Shown one piece after another: positions 63,332 to 64,000 of a stretch of 64,000 nt of DNA; positions within the stretch are counted from its first letter, which is position 1; every line of letters begins with the position of its first letter. The translations under genes and the position numbers were made by a program. A model generated the notes under the pieces. That model worked only from the letters and a program-made list of their open reading frames with translations. It did not search any database and was not told the DNA's origin. This stretch comes from Hirudinaria manillensis (lineage: Eukaryota > Annelida > Clitellata > Hirudinida > Hirudinidae), in the NCBI GenBank assembly GCA_034509925.1, contig CM067530.1, positions 7,752,001 through 7,816,000 of the forward strand. Reading direction: 5' to 3'.

Positions 63332-64000
63332 CTTCACTCCAATGTCTTGCAAGCGATTTGAAGACTGCAAAGCAACTGGTTAATGTTGGCTTTTTATACA
63401 TTTTCAGTGGACGCGTGTCAAGGTGAATCGGCCATAAAGTTTCCTGAAACATGTCGTCAAAGCCTATGACGTGTGACATGTATATTTTCAGAAATGTAAT
63501 TTATATCCATGTTTTCGATCGATTTGTCCATATCTTATGGTTTAAACCTTCGTGCACTTTGAGTTGGAGTTATAGTTATCATCCTACTATACTAGAGACA
63601 CAAGATCACACAAAGCGCCTCCGAAGCTATGCATATGGCGCTCTACAAATTAACTATTATTATCCTGTTTATCATTCTCAACTGTTTTTAAACTATGATT
63701 AACGTCAAATTTTATTTTTAAAAGTCATTAAATTACTTTACGAGTTATTTTAATTCAATCAATTAATAATTATGGTAATATTTTATAATTTAAACACTCT
63801 GTGAATTTCCAAAGATATCTTCTTTAATATTAAACATTGTACAATTATAATATAAAATAAAACTTCAAAAACGTGGTTAATCGTGTTTTTAATCGTTAAA
63901 ATGAAGCTGAAATACCTTTTTGAGAATGAGATCGTCGGTTTGTTTAACAAATAAATAACAAAATAAAATTCTGGATAAATTAAATTTAAAAAAAAAAAAA
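63332..64000. other. Upstream of the ADF-H gene: no gene seen
   Basis: The first 100 bases should be 5' leader and promoter; the sequence TTTTTATACA (about 63390, minus-strand TATAAAAA) is a plausible TATA box about 60 bases above the ATG. The rest is AT-rich without structure and ends in a run of A at the window edge. Confidence 0.45.

Overview
This is an AT-rich, intron-dense stretch of an animal (metazoan) nuclear genome. Genes alternate in strand, introns are mostly short (about 50-1000 bases) with plain GT-AG ends, and intergenic gaps are 0.3-2.5 kb. The protein families (Girdin/Daple, ERG potassium channel, ankyrin ZU5-UPA-death domain, PARP14-like ADP-ribosyltransferase, mitochondrial uS11m, ATG10, NOL12) show that it is animal. 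They do not let me name a phylum, but weak identity to vertebrate proteins and the compact layout point to an invertebrate. All gene models were spliced by eye from the sequence: reading frame, donor/acceptor and intron phase were checked at most junctions and no search was run.

Layout. 194-11699 (+): 3' part of a Girdin/Daple (CCDC88) gene, with the end of the HOOK domain, a long coiled coil, a Galpha-binding-and-activating (GBA) motif and a C-terminal PDZ ligand. A 270-base GAAT microsatellite follows. 13150-21575 (+): PARP14-like protein with RRM-like repeats, a KH-like array, two macrodomains, a WWE-like piece and an ART domain. 22239-25685 (-), tail to tail with it: a protein made only of about seven PARP14-type RRM modules. 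27584-33960 (+): ERG-type K+ channel without a visible PAS domain. 36180-37758 (-): mitochondrial ribosomal protein uS11m. 39388-40285 (+): acireductone dioxygenase. 41302-42721 (-): NOL12. 43566-50659 (+): an ankyrin-family ZU5-ZU5-UPA-death-domain protein with no ankyrin repeats. 51804-52647 (-): small ankyrin-repeat protein whose start codon is split by an intron. 53353-53684 (+): possible 62-residue protein. 53867-55025 (-): ATG10. 55800-56015 (-): candidate secreted or neuropeptide-like exon ending in RIW-Gly-stop. 57390-63331 (-): predicted secreted protein with four ADF/cofilin-like domains and a Gly/Leu-rich tail built from a string of 18-45 base mini-exons.

The genes form no operon or pathway unit. 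The neighbourhoods worth attention are (i) the tail-to-tail PARP14-like/RRM-only pair, whose modules share the same intron phase, (ii) the ankyrin core lacking its repeats, and (iii) the secreted ADF-H gene, which I do not recognise as a described family and consider the best candidate for something new.
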